A DNA stretch of 43,880 nt from contig JANWVF010000049.1 of NCBI GenBank assembly GCA_025056965.1, positions 1-43,880 on the forward strand, written 5' to 3'. The DNA comes from Thermoflexales bacterium (GTDB lineage Bacteria; Chloroflexota; Anaerolineae; J036; Brachytrichaceae). Below the pieces are notes generated by a model. It ran no database searches and was not told the DNA's origin. It saw only the letters and a program-made list of their open reading frames with translations. This document shows, piece after piece, positions 8,253 through 15,818 of the stretch (position 1 is the first letter of the stretch; every line of letters begins with the position of its first letter). The translations under genes were made by a program, and so were the position numbers.

Positions 8253-9956
8253 CTATACAAGCCCCTCATCCAGCGGCCGGCGGCCGAGCTTTTTGCGGTT
8301 GATCTCCGCGCGCTCCTCGGGCGATGCCTCGTTGAGCGGCTCCGCGAACTCCTGATAAATCAGCTCGCCGTATTCGGTGGTGCGAACTACGACCGGCATC
8401 GGCACAGCGTGTCCCATGATTAGCGCCTGTTGCTTGCTCTGCAGGGCAGCCAGCACGCTGCGCAGTTGTTGTGCGCCGCTCACGCCGGTGAAGACCGCCG
8501 CAATGTCGCGCTCGTCACTCAGCGCGCAGGTAATGCGCGTGCCGATCTGGCTCATCACTTCGGCATCAATCTGGCTGGGGCGCTGATCCACTATCAGCAG
8601 GGTGACGTTGTATTTGCGCAGCTCGCGTGCGATCGTGCCGAAGATGGTCAGGTCGGCGACACCCGGCTCCAGGAACTTGTGTGCTTCTTCGACTGCGATG
8701 ACGAGTTTCTTCGGCTCTTCGCCTCCGCCGCCCTCGGCGGCCTCCTTCATCTCGACATAGCGGCGATGGATGCGCCGACTGAGGAAGTTCGCAACGAAGA
8801 TGTAGGCCAGCAGGTCGTTGCCGTAGCGCCCGAATTCCACCACTACGCTCTCGCCGCGCGTCAAATGATCCAGCACCCGCTCGGCGAAGTTCTCGGCTGC
8901 TTTTGGTCGCAGAAATTCAAATCTCGACAGCCGGCCGAGCTTGCGCTGCATGGCGAGATACGTCCCTTCGGCGATCTTGTTGCTCTCGAAGAGTTCCTGT
9001 ACTTCATCTGGGACGTTATCGCTAAGCAGATGGCTGACCCATCTATCCGGGGAGTGTCGCCTAAGCGCGTGGAGCGCGTTCACCTGCACATCGCTCAGAC
9101 TGAGCTCGCTGCGCAGCATTTCGATGTCTTCCGGCTCGATCTGGTCGTAGCCAATCTGTAGGGCGAACTCAGGGCGCGAACCACGAGCTTTGGATGACGC
9201 CTCATCCAAGGTCACGATCACCACTTTGTGGCTAATAGCGTTGAGCTGCTTCAGCCCTTTGTATGTGCGATTCCCGTCGCCCTTGAGCGTGTAACCGTAG
9301 TCGTTGTGCATGTCGAAGATCAGCACGCTGGCCAGGTCGCGCCGGATCACTGCGGCGAGCAAGGGCAAGGTGAGAAAAGTTTTGCCAGTGCCACTGCGGC
9401 CGAACACGGCGCTGCTGCGCTCGACGAGCCGCTCTAGGTTGAGCTTGATCTCGATATTCTCGTCCTCAATGGTGGCGCCGATGCGATATGCCGTGCGCTC
9501 ATCGGCAGCAAAAATCTCCTGCACTTCGTCAGGCGTAGCGCGGTAGACAGCAGTGAAATGCGCCGGTACGCTCTTGACCGGCTTGGCCTCGCCTTGCCCT
9601 TCCTTCACCAGCATCGGTTTGACGTGCAGCATGCCATAGGCAACCGTGCCGCGATAAATCTCTGTGCGCAGGTCGCCGTCGGCCGGTGGCGACTGCGCCA
9701 AAGCCGGATCAATCGCAGCAAGCTGGATATCAGTGACCAGGCCGAAGAACTTTCGATCCGTCTGCCCCTTGATCGTGACGTAGGAGCCTACGGCGACGCC
9801 CTCGACGATCATGTTGCTATCTAGCTTGACCAGCACGCCGTCGTTGAGCGATCCGCCGACGACCACGCCTAGGCGCATAGGTAATTCGTCGCGTTGCAAC
9901 TGCGCTAGATCGCGCGGCACAAGAGGGTTGAGGGGCGAGAGTAAGTTGCTGGTCAT
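8253..9956 (-). CDS. herA: HerA-type FtsK/HerA superfamily ATPase
   Basis: The 567-residue protein is a hexameric DNA-translocase candidate. An N-terminal HAS-barrel (about 26-80: RLGVVVGGSLNDGVLVKL to RKFFGLVTDIQL) precedes the RecA-like core. Walker A is GRSGTGKT (186-193), Walker B is VIAVEEAHKF (419-428), with a following VDQRPS segment and GTRI, as in HerA. HerA proteins drive DNA-end resection together with a nuclease, classically NurA. No NurA is present here. A PD-(D/E)XK-like protein is encoded 13 bases upstream instead and may take that role. Known alternatives are HerA ATPases of defence systems, but the HAS-barrel and operon fit a repair module better. It is the last gene of a three-gene operon with an SOS-like operator. 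Confidence 0.85.
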   Translation of the reverse strand: MTSNLLSPLNPLVPRDLAQLQRDELPMRLGVVVGGSLNDGVLVKLDSNMIVEGVAVGSYVTIKGQTDRKFFGLVTDIQLAAIDPALAQSPPADGDLRTEIYRGTVAYGMLHVKPMLVKEGQGEAKPVKSVPAHFTAVYRATPDEVQEIFAADERTAYRIGATIEDENIEIKLNLERLVERSSAVFGRSGTGKTFLTLPLLAAVIRRDLASVLIFDMHNDYGYTLKGDGNRTYKGLKQLNAISHKVVIVTLDEASSKARGSRPEFALQIGYDQIEPEDIEMLRSELSLSDVQVNALHALRRHSPDRWVSHLLSDNVPDEVQELFESNKIAEGTYLAMQRKLGRLSRFEFLRPKAAENFAERVLDHLTRGESVVVEFGRYGNDLLAYIFVANFLSRRIHRRYVEMKEAAEGGGGEEPKKLVIAVEEAHKFLEPGVADLTIFGTIARELRKYNVTLLIVDQRPSQIDAEVMSQIGTRITCALSDERDIAAVFTGVSGAQQLRSVLAALQSKQQALIMGHAVPMPVVVRTTEYGELIYQEFAEPLNEASPEERAEINRKKLGRRPLDEGLV

Positions 9957-9969
9957 CGCGTCATCCTCA

Positions 9970-10767
9970 TCACCACTCGAAGCTCTGGAACACTTTCACG
10001 CCGCGCGCCTCCGCTGCCTGAATAAAAACCGGGCGCGCATAGTGCGTGACCAGGATCGGGATGATCTCTTGATCGGGATACACCGCGCGCACGGCCTCAA
10101 CTTTGCGCGCGAGCTGGTCGAGCACGCTCTGGCGCTCATCCCACCGCACGTCCAGCTGCAGCTTGGCCTCGCCGACGATCAACACACGTTGGCCGTTGCG
10201 CCGTGCCCAACCGAAGAGATTGATCTCTTCCCCGTTGATCTCGGTGCGGATGAAGCGCTGTTCGACCTCTAGGCCGAACCTCTGTTTCATTAACGAAGGA
10301 AGCGCGCGATAGGCCTCGTTCTCTAGGGAATAGCTCACAGAGCGAGACAGTCCCCCTAACTCAGCTGCGAGTCCACGGACGACACTAACAAGATCCCTTA
10401 GCTGACCTTCGGTATGCTTTTGCGCCTCGGCCAGCTCAGCCAAGCGCTGATCGGTCTGCCGCTGTGCCTCGGCCAGCTCGCCAATGCGCTGATTCGTCTG
10501 CTTTTGCGCCTCAGCCAGCTCAGCCAAGCGCTGATCGGTCTGCCGCTGCGCCTCGGCCAGCTCGCCAACGCGCTGATTCGTCTGCTTCTGGGCTTCAACG
10601 AGCTCGCGCTGGCTTCGAGCTATTTCTGCGACGATCGCCTTGAGTTCGTTGAAGTCGCTAGCCTTGACCAGCGAGTCATAAGCGTCCGAGATGACCTCGG
10701 CCAGCAAGCCGGCCTGCTCGGGTGGGAAAGCGCGCTGAAGGCGCTCGGTCATCGCAGCCTTATTCAT
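9970..10767 (-). CDS. Coiled-coil protein with C-terminal PD-(D/E)XK-like nuclease domain
   Basis: The first 45 residues are helical. Residues 45-130 form a heptad-rich coiled coil made of near-identical 14-residue units (ELAEAQRQTDQRLA alternating with ELAEAQKQTNQRIG). The C-terminal half has the layout of a PD-(D/E)XK nuclease: a helix with Glu149/Glu151, then EINLFG (Glu181, Asn183 where Asp is usual), then IVGEAKLQL with Glu200 and Lys202, and a further helix-strand unit. The Asp-to-Asn change leaves activity open. ATG 10767 is used rather than the adjoining GTG 10770. The gene lies 13 bases before the HerA-type gene and 46 bases after the HAS-like gene, so a shared complex is likely. No gene name applies. 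Confidence 0.8.
   Translation of the reverse strand: MNKAAMTERLQRAFPPEQAGLLAEVISDAYDSLVKASDFNELKAIVAEIARSQRELVEAQKQTNQRVGELAEAQRQTDQRLAELAEAQKQTNQRIGELAEAQRQTDQRLAELAEAQKHTEGQLRDLVSVVRGLAAELGGLSRSVSYSLENEAYRALPSLMKQRFGLEVEQRFIRTEINGEEINLFGWARRNGQRVLIVGEAKLQLDVRWDERQSVLDQLARKVEAVRAVYPDQEIIPILVTHYARPVFIQAAEARGVKVFQSFEW
10416..10583. repeat. Two tandem 84-bp repeats inside the coiled-coil region
   Basis: Bases 10416-10499 and 10500-10583 are near-identical 84-bp copies, differing at only a few positions. A partial third copy begins at 10584. Each copy encodes 28 residues, that is four heptads, so gain or loss of a unit keeps the reading frame and the coiled-coil register. Confidence 0.9.
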
Positions 10768-10813
10768 CACTTCACCGCTGACGAGATTGTAAAGCCATCA
10801 GGAGTATGCGCCG

Positions 10814-11404
10814 TCAGATCAGGCGCCGAAGCAGTCCATCCAGCCGGGCTCCTTCGCCGGCCAACAACCGCGCCAACTCGCACCCGCACTGGCGAAGGAA
10901 CGCGCGCGAGTCGTTGTGCGTCTCGGCTGCGAGTCTTAGGCTGGCGGCCAACAGCTCATCGCATGGCGCGTCGCGGGCCTCCAGCACTAAGCGAAGGAAA
11001 TCCAGGCGTTGTGTAAACGCTTTTACCTCTTCTTTGGTGCAACTGACGACTTCATCGAGCGTGATCGGCGGCTGCGGCGGGATAACCTGTTGAATCGGGG
11101 CATCGTCAGAATCACCATCGCGGTAGCCCACACTCAACACGCTCACTTCAATCGGCACGCGCCGGCTACGATGCCAAGCAATATCTTCCGGCCGCACGAT
11201 GCCATCCTCGGCAATGGATAGCATGCGGGTCATGCTATCGTCCTTGACAACGATGTCGTAGATCAGGCCGAAGATCGTGGCGCCTTTGCGTTGGATGCGC
11301 GTCTTAACGAACGCGCCGAAGATCGGCACGTCTTCCTTAGGCACGCGCGTGCCGAAGATAAAAGTGCGCGTGTTGGAGCGCAGAACCCTGCCGTTGACGT
11401 TCAT
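10814..11404 (-). CDS. HAS-barrel-like protein, partner of the HerA-type ATPase
   Basis: The 196-residue product is not a named family to me. Its first 70 residues look like a small beta-barrel, VNGRVLRSNTRTFIFGTRV and then GAFVKTRI and TIFGLIYDIVV. This resembles the HAS-barrel of the HerA-type protein two genes downstream (GSYVTIKG and KFFGLVTDIQL). The C-terminal 90 residues are helical and arginine-rich. I infer a docking or clamp subunit that shares the barrel fold of the ATPase. The ATG at 11404 is chosen. The longer frame from a TTG at 11425 would start inside the promoter, because a perfect -10 box lies at 11431-11426. First gene of the operon. Confidence 0.7.
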   Translation of the reverse strand: MNVNGRVLRSNTRTFIFGTRVPKEDVPIFGAFVKTRIQRKGATIFGLIYDIVVKDDSMTRMLSIAEDGIVRPEDIAWHRSRRVPIEVSVLSVGYRDGDSDDAPIQQVIPPQPPITLDEVVSCTKEEVKAFTQRLDFLRLVLEARDAPCDELLAASLRLAAETHNDSRAFLRQCGCELARLLAGEGARLDGLLRRLI

Positions 11405-11411
11405 GCTCACC

Positions 11412-11431
11412 GAACAATTGTTCAAATTATA
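11412..11431 (-). promoter_or_regulatory. Promoter -10 box with overlapping SOS-box-like operator
   Basis: On the minus strand TATAAT (11431-11426) is followed two bases later by the perfect palindrome GAACAATTGTTC (11423-11412). The palindrome would cover the transcription start, about 15 bases before the ATG. With its flanks the site fits the GAAC-N4-GTTC pattern of LexA boxes in actinobacteria and Bacillus, including the A and T next to the centre. No good -35 hexamer is seen. Confidence 0.6.
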
Positions 11432-11564
11432 GCCTCATGGCGAGGTGAGCAGTGTCTTCCGGGCACTCGCTAGATTTTCTGAACGGCTGAGGCTGCGCAA
11501 GCATGCGCCTCGTTGAGCTGGCTTGGGTGTCAGCTGATTTTCTGTCGTGATCGGTTTGCCTGCG

Positions 11565-12569
11565 TCACACCTCGAACACCACGATCTCCGGCCATGTGTT
11601 CAGGCGAGTCGGTGTGCTGTTCTCCCCACAACCCGACGAGACGTAGAGCATGCCGTTTGGCGTATGGTGCAGGCCACGATAGAACCTAGACTCAATCGGG
11701 ATGGCCAATCCCGGCAGCAGCGGGATGTAGATCTGGCCTTGATGCGTGTGACCGAAGATGAAAAGCGCGTTTTGCAGCCATGGATGAGCGCGACTCTTCT
11801 CATCCAACTTCAGCATTAAGTCTGGGTTGTGACCCAGCACGATCACGCGCGCGTGCGGCGCGCGAGGGCGACAGAGCGTCAGTGCGCTATGCAGGTCATC
11901 GCGGTCGGCCCACAATTCGTCTATGCCGATCAACAGCACGTCGTCGCCGATCATGACGCATTCGTTGCGCAACAGCCGTATGTTTAATTGCGGCAGGAGC
12001 TGGATGAGTTCGTCCGAATGATCAGGGCCGGGAATCCCATAGTCGTGGTTGCCGAGCACAGCGTATACCCCGTGCGTGGCCCGCAGATGGCGCAGCGGCG
12101 ACAGTAGATCGGCGACGTTACAACAGGCTGTCTTGCCGACAAAATCGCCGCCGATCAAAATAAGGTCGGGCGACTGGGCGTTGACTGCCTCGGTGATTCG
12201 CTGCGCCCAATCCTGACGCTTGAATTGGCCGAGGTGCAGGTCGGAGAAGAAAACCACTCTGAGCGGCGGACGACCAGCAACTGCAGATGTCGCTGAAGCT
12301 ACCTGCTCCCGCCGCGGGACGATCTCCAGATGTTTAACCCGCAGCTGCCAAGGCGCGATGAAGCGCGCATAAATGCCCACGGTAGCCAGAGCAGCGATGA
12401 GCGCGCCGGTAAGCGCCAGTGTCGGCGCGCCGGTCACAGCCCAGTAAACCGCAGCGACGGCGGCCAGCGGCGCAACTACGGCGCTGGAGAGGAAGACCCA
12501 ATCCACTAGCCATTCTGCCAGAGGCTGCACCGACTTAATAATCAGATCCGATGGGCGCGAGTATTGCAC
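11565..12569 (-). CDS. Membrane-anchored metallophosphoesterase (YkuE/YaeI type)
   Basis: This is a calcineurin-like phosphoesterase with all metal motifs: FSDLHLG (from residue 108), GGDF (140-143), GNHD (173-176), GHNPD (246-250) and GHTHQGQ (273-279). Two hydrophobic helices lie at about 21-43 and 50-70, so the catalytic domain is tethered to the membrane. Proteins of this layout are often annotated as UDP-2,3-diacylglucosamine hydrolase-like or YaeI; the substrate here is unknown. The start is set at GTG 12569 because GAGGGGAG lies 7 bases upstream. The longest frame begins 40 codons earlier, but that extension is Pro/Ser/Ala-rich and shows no ribosome-binding site. The gene lies 196 bases after the potD-like gene in the same direction. 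Confidence 0.87.
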   Translation of the reverse strand: MQYSRPSDLIIKSVQPLAEWLVDWVFLSSAVVAPLAAVAAVYWAVTGAPTLALTGALIAALATVGIYARFIAPWQLRVKHLEIVPRREQVASATSAVAGRPPLRVVFFSDLHLGQFKRQDWAQRITEAVNAQSPDLILIGGDFVGKTACCNVADLLSPLRHLRATHGVYAVLGNHDYGIPGPDHSDELIQLLPQLNIRLLRNECVMIGDDVLLIGIDELWADRDDLHSALTLCRPRAPHARVIVLGHNPDLMLKLDEKSRAHPWLQNALFIFGHTHQGQIYIPLLPGLAIPIESRFYRGLHHTPNGMLYVSSGCGENSTPTRLNTWPEIVVFEV

Positions 12570-12729
12570 GAAGACACTCCCCTCACACGGAAAGCTGGAC
12601 GGGAGCACCTGCGCACCTGCCCTGTTGCGCGCCATTCGATCCTTAGCCTGTGCCGCTCCGCTCAGAGAGGGCATGGGAGCAGAAGGCATACGCCGCGCTA
12701 CAGGTTTGCCACAGGCGCTCCCCGGTCGA

Positions 12730-12751
12730 GATGTGCGGCGAAACGCACATC
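12730..12751 (-). terminator. Stem-loop after the potD-like gene
   Basis: GATGTGCG (12730-12737) pairs perfectly with CGCACATC (12744-12751) around a 6-base loop, 15 bases after the potD-like stop codon on the minus strand. No T-run follows, so it may stabilise the transcript end or end transcription weakly before the phosphoesterase gene. Confidence 0.45.
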
Positions 12752-12765
12752 GCTACTGAACGGCT

Positions 12766-13911
12766 TCAGGCTGCTTTGATCTCGTCAAACGCGCGCTGGT
12801 AGAGTTCATCTACTTCGGGGTTGCCTTTGCGGAGGAACTCCAGGGCGTTGCCCATGGCGGCTACGTCGGGGTAGACAGCCTTGTCCTCGATCAGTTCCTT
12901 AGCGATCAATCCCTGGCGCAGAGCCTCAGCGCTTGGCGTTGCCAGACCGATCTCGTTGGCATTCTCGGCGGCGATGTCGGTGCGGCACAGGAAGTTGATA
13001 AACACCTCGGCGGTGTATTGGCTGGGCGCGCCCTTAGGCACACACAGGTTATCCTGCCACACCGTGCTGACATCGCCGGGGATGACATAGACCAAGTTCG
13101 GGTTCTCGCCGCGCGCCACGATGGCGTCGTTGGTATAGATATGCGTGCCGAAGACGTCGCCGGCGACGAGATTGGTGGCCGCGTTCGGGCTGTCGGTCAG
13201 CGTGTAGTTGGCGCGGCGCTTTAACTCGATCAACGCATCGCGCGCGGCGTTGATCTCTTGTGGGTCAGAAGCGTTGCCGCTGTAACCGAGCACGCGCAGG
13301 CCGACGGCCATCAGCTCGCGCACGTCATCGAGCATTCCCAGCTTACCCCGCAGCGCATCCGGCCAGTTCATCACCTGCTTCCAATTGGTGATCGGCTCGG
13401 GCACTTTCGTCTTGTCGTAGGCGAAGCCGGTGCAGCCCCAGTTGTAGGCCACGGAGTATTCATTGCTGGGATCGAAATACAGATTCTTGTGACCGGCGCC
13501 AATGAACTGGAAGTTGGGGATATTGTCGAAGTTCAGCTTCTCCAACAGGCCGGCCGCAATCATCTTCGACACCATGTAGTCCGATGGAGTGATCAGGTCG
13601 TAGCCGGGATTGCCACCTGCCTTGAACTTGGCTTCCATCTCCTCATTGGAGCCATAGGTGTCTACCTTCACCGTAACGCCGAACTCCTGTTTGAATTTGT
13701 CAATGACGCTATCGGCAACGTATCCGCCCCATGTGTACCAGGTGATCTCCTTGGCGAGCTGGGCTGTGCTTGCGCTGCCGGGTTGAGGCGCAGGGCCTTC
13801 GGCAGCCGGCGCGGTCGTCGGGGTCGCCGGAGGTGCGCCGCCACAAGCAGCCATGAGCGCCGTCGCGCCGCTCAGCCCCAGGCCGAATCGCAAAAACGCT
13901 CGTCGGTTCAT
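12766..13911 (-). CDS. potD: Spermidine/putrescine-type ABC substrate-binding protein (PotD-like), Tat lipoprotein
   Basis: The 381-residue protein captures a polyamine or similar compound outside the membrane. It begins MNRRAFLRFGLG, a twin-arginine signal, and has a lipobox ending at Cys23 (MAAC), followed by a Pro/Ala/Thr linker. The mature part shows PotD features: ITWYTWGGYVADSVIDKF near the start, YDLITPSDYMVSKM, and AENANEIGLATPSAEA near the end. ATG 13911 is used because GAGGT lies 5 bases before it and the signal peptide then starts correctly; the longest frame adds 19 unneeded residues. It follows the two permease genes in the order A-B-C-D. The substrate is inferred from family and operon only. 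Confidence 0.9.
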   Translation of the reverse strand: MNRRAFLRFGLGLSGATALMAACGGAPPATPTTAPAAEGPAPQPGSASTAQLAKEITWYTWGGYVADSVIDKFKQEFGVTVKVDTYGSNEEMEAKFKAGGNPGYDLITPSDYMVSKMIAAGLLEKLNFDNIPNFQFIGAGHKNLYFDPSNEYSVAYNWGCTGFAYDKTKVPEPITNWKQVMNWPDALRGKLGMLDDVRELMAVGLRVLGYSGNASDPQEINAARDALIELKRRANYTLTDSPNAATNLVAGDVFGTHIYTNDAIVARGENPNLVYVIPGDVSTVWQDNLCVPKGAPSQYTAEVFINFLCRTDIAAENANEIGLATPSAEALRQGLIAKELIEDKAVYPDVAAMGNALEFLRKGNPEVDELYQRAFDEIKAA

Positions 13912-13992
13912 CTTTACCTCGATCTCCTCTCGAATAAATGTCGCCGGCGCAGTGCGCGGCAACTGCAATTATCCACACAACTCCCCAGGGAG

Positions 13993-14847
13993 TCAGGCGC
14001 GCTGGCGTCGCTGGATGAGCTGTGCCACGATCACGAGGACGATGGAAAGCACCAGCATCAGCGCGGAGATGGCGTTGATCTCCGGCGTGATGCCTCGGCG
14101 AATCTGTCCCCAAATGTATACCGGCAACGTCTGCGATCCGACGCCGGTGACGAAGAACGAAATCACGAAGTCGTCCAATGACAGCGTGAACGCCAACAGC
14201 GCGCTGCTGATGATGCCGGGCATGAGCAAGGGCAGGGTGATGCGCCGAAAGGTAACCCACTCATCAGCGCCCAGATCCTGAGCTGCCTCCTCCAGAGAGC
14301 GATCGAAGTCGGCCAGGCGCGCGCGCATGGTGAGGTAGACGAACGGCATGCAGAAGGCGATGTGAGAGATCACCAGCGTCAGCAACCCGCGGCTAATGTT
14401 AGCCGCTGCGAAGAAGATCAGCAATGAGATGCCCATGACGATCTCCGGCACGATCACCGGCATGTAGAGTAAGCCGTCCCATGCGCTCTGACCGCGAAAG
14501 CGGTAACGCTCCATCGCCATTGCCATCAGCGTGCCGATCACCACAGCGCCAAAAGTAGATAGCGTGGCGACGATCAAGCTATTGGCAGCAGCTTCGAGGA
14601 TGCGCGGATTGTTGAACACTCGCTCATACCACTGGAGCGTGAAGCTCTGCCAGGTTGCGCCGGTGCGCGCGCTGTTGAACGAGAAGACGATCAACACGAC
14701 GATCGGCACATACAGGAAGGCAAACGTGAATAGCGTGATCGTCACCAAGGCAAAGCGGCCGGGGCTGAGGCGTTGCGCCTCGCCGCGCGGCCTGGGCTTG
14801 ATCTCGCTGCGCTCACCGAGTAGGACGACGGTTGAATCGGATGCCAT
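13993..14847 (-). CDS. potC: Polyamine ABC transporter permease (PotC-like)
   Basis: This 284-residue inner-membrane protein has six predicted helices, the first at about residues 33-57 (TITLFTFAFLYVPIVVLIVF). The EAA loop reads LEEAAQDLGADEWVTFRRIT, the ATPase contact site, followed by LPLLMPGII. The pattern FSFNSARTGATWQSFTLQWY is typical of PotC and YdcV permeases. The ATG is supported by AGGAGA about 6 bases upstream. It lies 13 bases after the potB-like gene and pairs with it to form the transmembrane channel. Confidence 0.92.
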   Translation of the reverse strand: MASDSTVVLLGERSEIKPRPRGEAQRLSPGRFALVTITLFTFAFLYVPIVVLIVFSFNSARTGATWQSFTLQWYERVFNNPRILEAAANSLIVATLSTFGAVVIGTLMAMAMERYRFRGQSAWDGLLYMPVIVPEIVMGISLLIFFAAANISRGLLTLVISHIAFCMPFVYLTMRARLADFDRSLEEAAQDLGADEWVTFRRITLPLLMPGIISSALLAFTLSLDDFVISFFVTGVGSQTLPVYIWGQIRRGITPEINAISALMLVLSIVLVIVAQLIQRRQRA

Positions 14848-14860
14848 GGTCTCTCCTGGG

Positions 14861-15781
14861 CTACAAGACGGCTCGCTGATCGCCTCGCCCGGTGCGGAAG
14901 TACAGCACGGCTGCGACGGTGACGATGATCATCATGAGCAGCGCCAGCGCTGAGCCAAACGGCCAGTTCACGCTAGCGCTAAACTGTTGTGCGATCGTAT
15001 AGCCGATCATGTTGGTGCGCCCACCCCCCATCAGCTCCACGGTGATGTACGACCCGATGGCCGGGACGAACGTCAGGATCGAGCCGGCCACCAGGCCAGG
15101 CGAGATCAGCGGCAGCATCACGCGCTGGAAGGCGCGCAGCGTGTCTGCGCCCAGGTCATGCGCTGCCTCGATCATCGTCCAGTCAAACTTCTCCAGCGAC
15201 GTGTAAAGCGGCAGAATCATGAATGGTAGATTGCCGTAGACCAGGCCGATCATCACGGCTGTCGGCGTGAAGAGCAAATCAATCGGCTCTAGCCCCAGGG
15301 CACGCAGCGCCGTGTTGATCGGCCCATTTCCACGCAGCATAAACTGCAACGCATAGGTGCGCACCAGGAAGTTCGTCCAAAAGGGGATCATCACGAGAAA
15401 CAGCGCCAGGTTGCGATAGCGCCGTGAGAGCCGCGACATAAACAGCGCCACGGGGAACGCGATCAACAACGTGATCAGCGTGCTGACCAGAGAGAGCCAA
15501 ACCGAGCGCCAGAACAGCTCCAGATATAGACCGTCGAATAAGCGTATGTTTAGCCCACTCTCGAAGGAGATTGAGGGATTGAAGCGGATGTCTTTGATGA
15601 CATCGTGGTAGTTCTCCAGCGTGAGGGGCGGCGCAGGAAAGCCGAATTGATCGCGCGACATGAAGCTGATCACGGCCATGATCAGCAGCGGGATAAGGAA
15701 GAAGACGATGAGCCAGAATGCGCCCGGCCCCATCAGGCCGAAGATGCGCAAGGAACGACGTTCACGAAAAGCCTGGATCAT
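14861..15781 (-). CDS. potB: Polyamine ABC transporter permease (PotB-like)
   Basis: This 306-residue inner-membrane protein has the PotB/YdcU layout. The first membrane helix is near residues 20-40 (GAFWLIVFFLIPLLIMAVIS), and a long external loop follows (FPAPPLTLENYHDVI). Helices with RTYALQFML and the EAA loop MIEAAHDLGADTLRAFQRVM come next. It forms the channel with the PotC-like protein. It lies 37 bases after the ATPase gene. I see no clear ribosome-binding site before its ATG. Confidence 0.92.
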   Translation of the reverse strand: MIQAFRERRSLRIFGLMGPGAFWLIVFFLIPLLIMAVISFMSRDQFGFPAPPLTLENYHDVIKDIRFNPSISFESGLNIRLFDGLYLELFWRSVWLSLVSTLITLLIAFPVALFMSRLSRRYRNLALFLVMIPFWTNFLVRTYALQFMLRGNGPINTALRALGLEPIDLLFTPTAVMIGLVYGNLPFMILPLYTSLEKFDWTMIEAAHDLGADTLRAFQRVMLPLISPGLVAGSILTFVPAIGSYITVELMGGGRTNMIGYTIAQQFSASVNWPFGSALALLMMIIVTVAAVLYFRTGRGDQRAVL

Positions 15782-15818
15782 ACGAGCGTCGGGTCGTTAG
15801 GTCATGCTCAGTCAATCT

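Noticed and set aside
8430-9161. 243-codon plus-strand frame
   Set aside because: Antisense shadow of the HerA-type gene, caused by high GC; no family similarity.
10416-10583. Possible CRISPR-like repeats
   Set aside because: The units are contiguous 84-bp copies inside a coding frame, without spacers; they encode coiled-coil heptads.
13258-14181. 307-codon plus-strand frame
   Set aside because: Antisense to the potD-like and potC-like genes, which have clear motifs.
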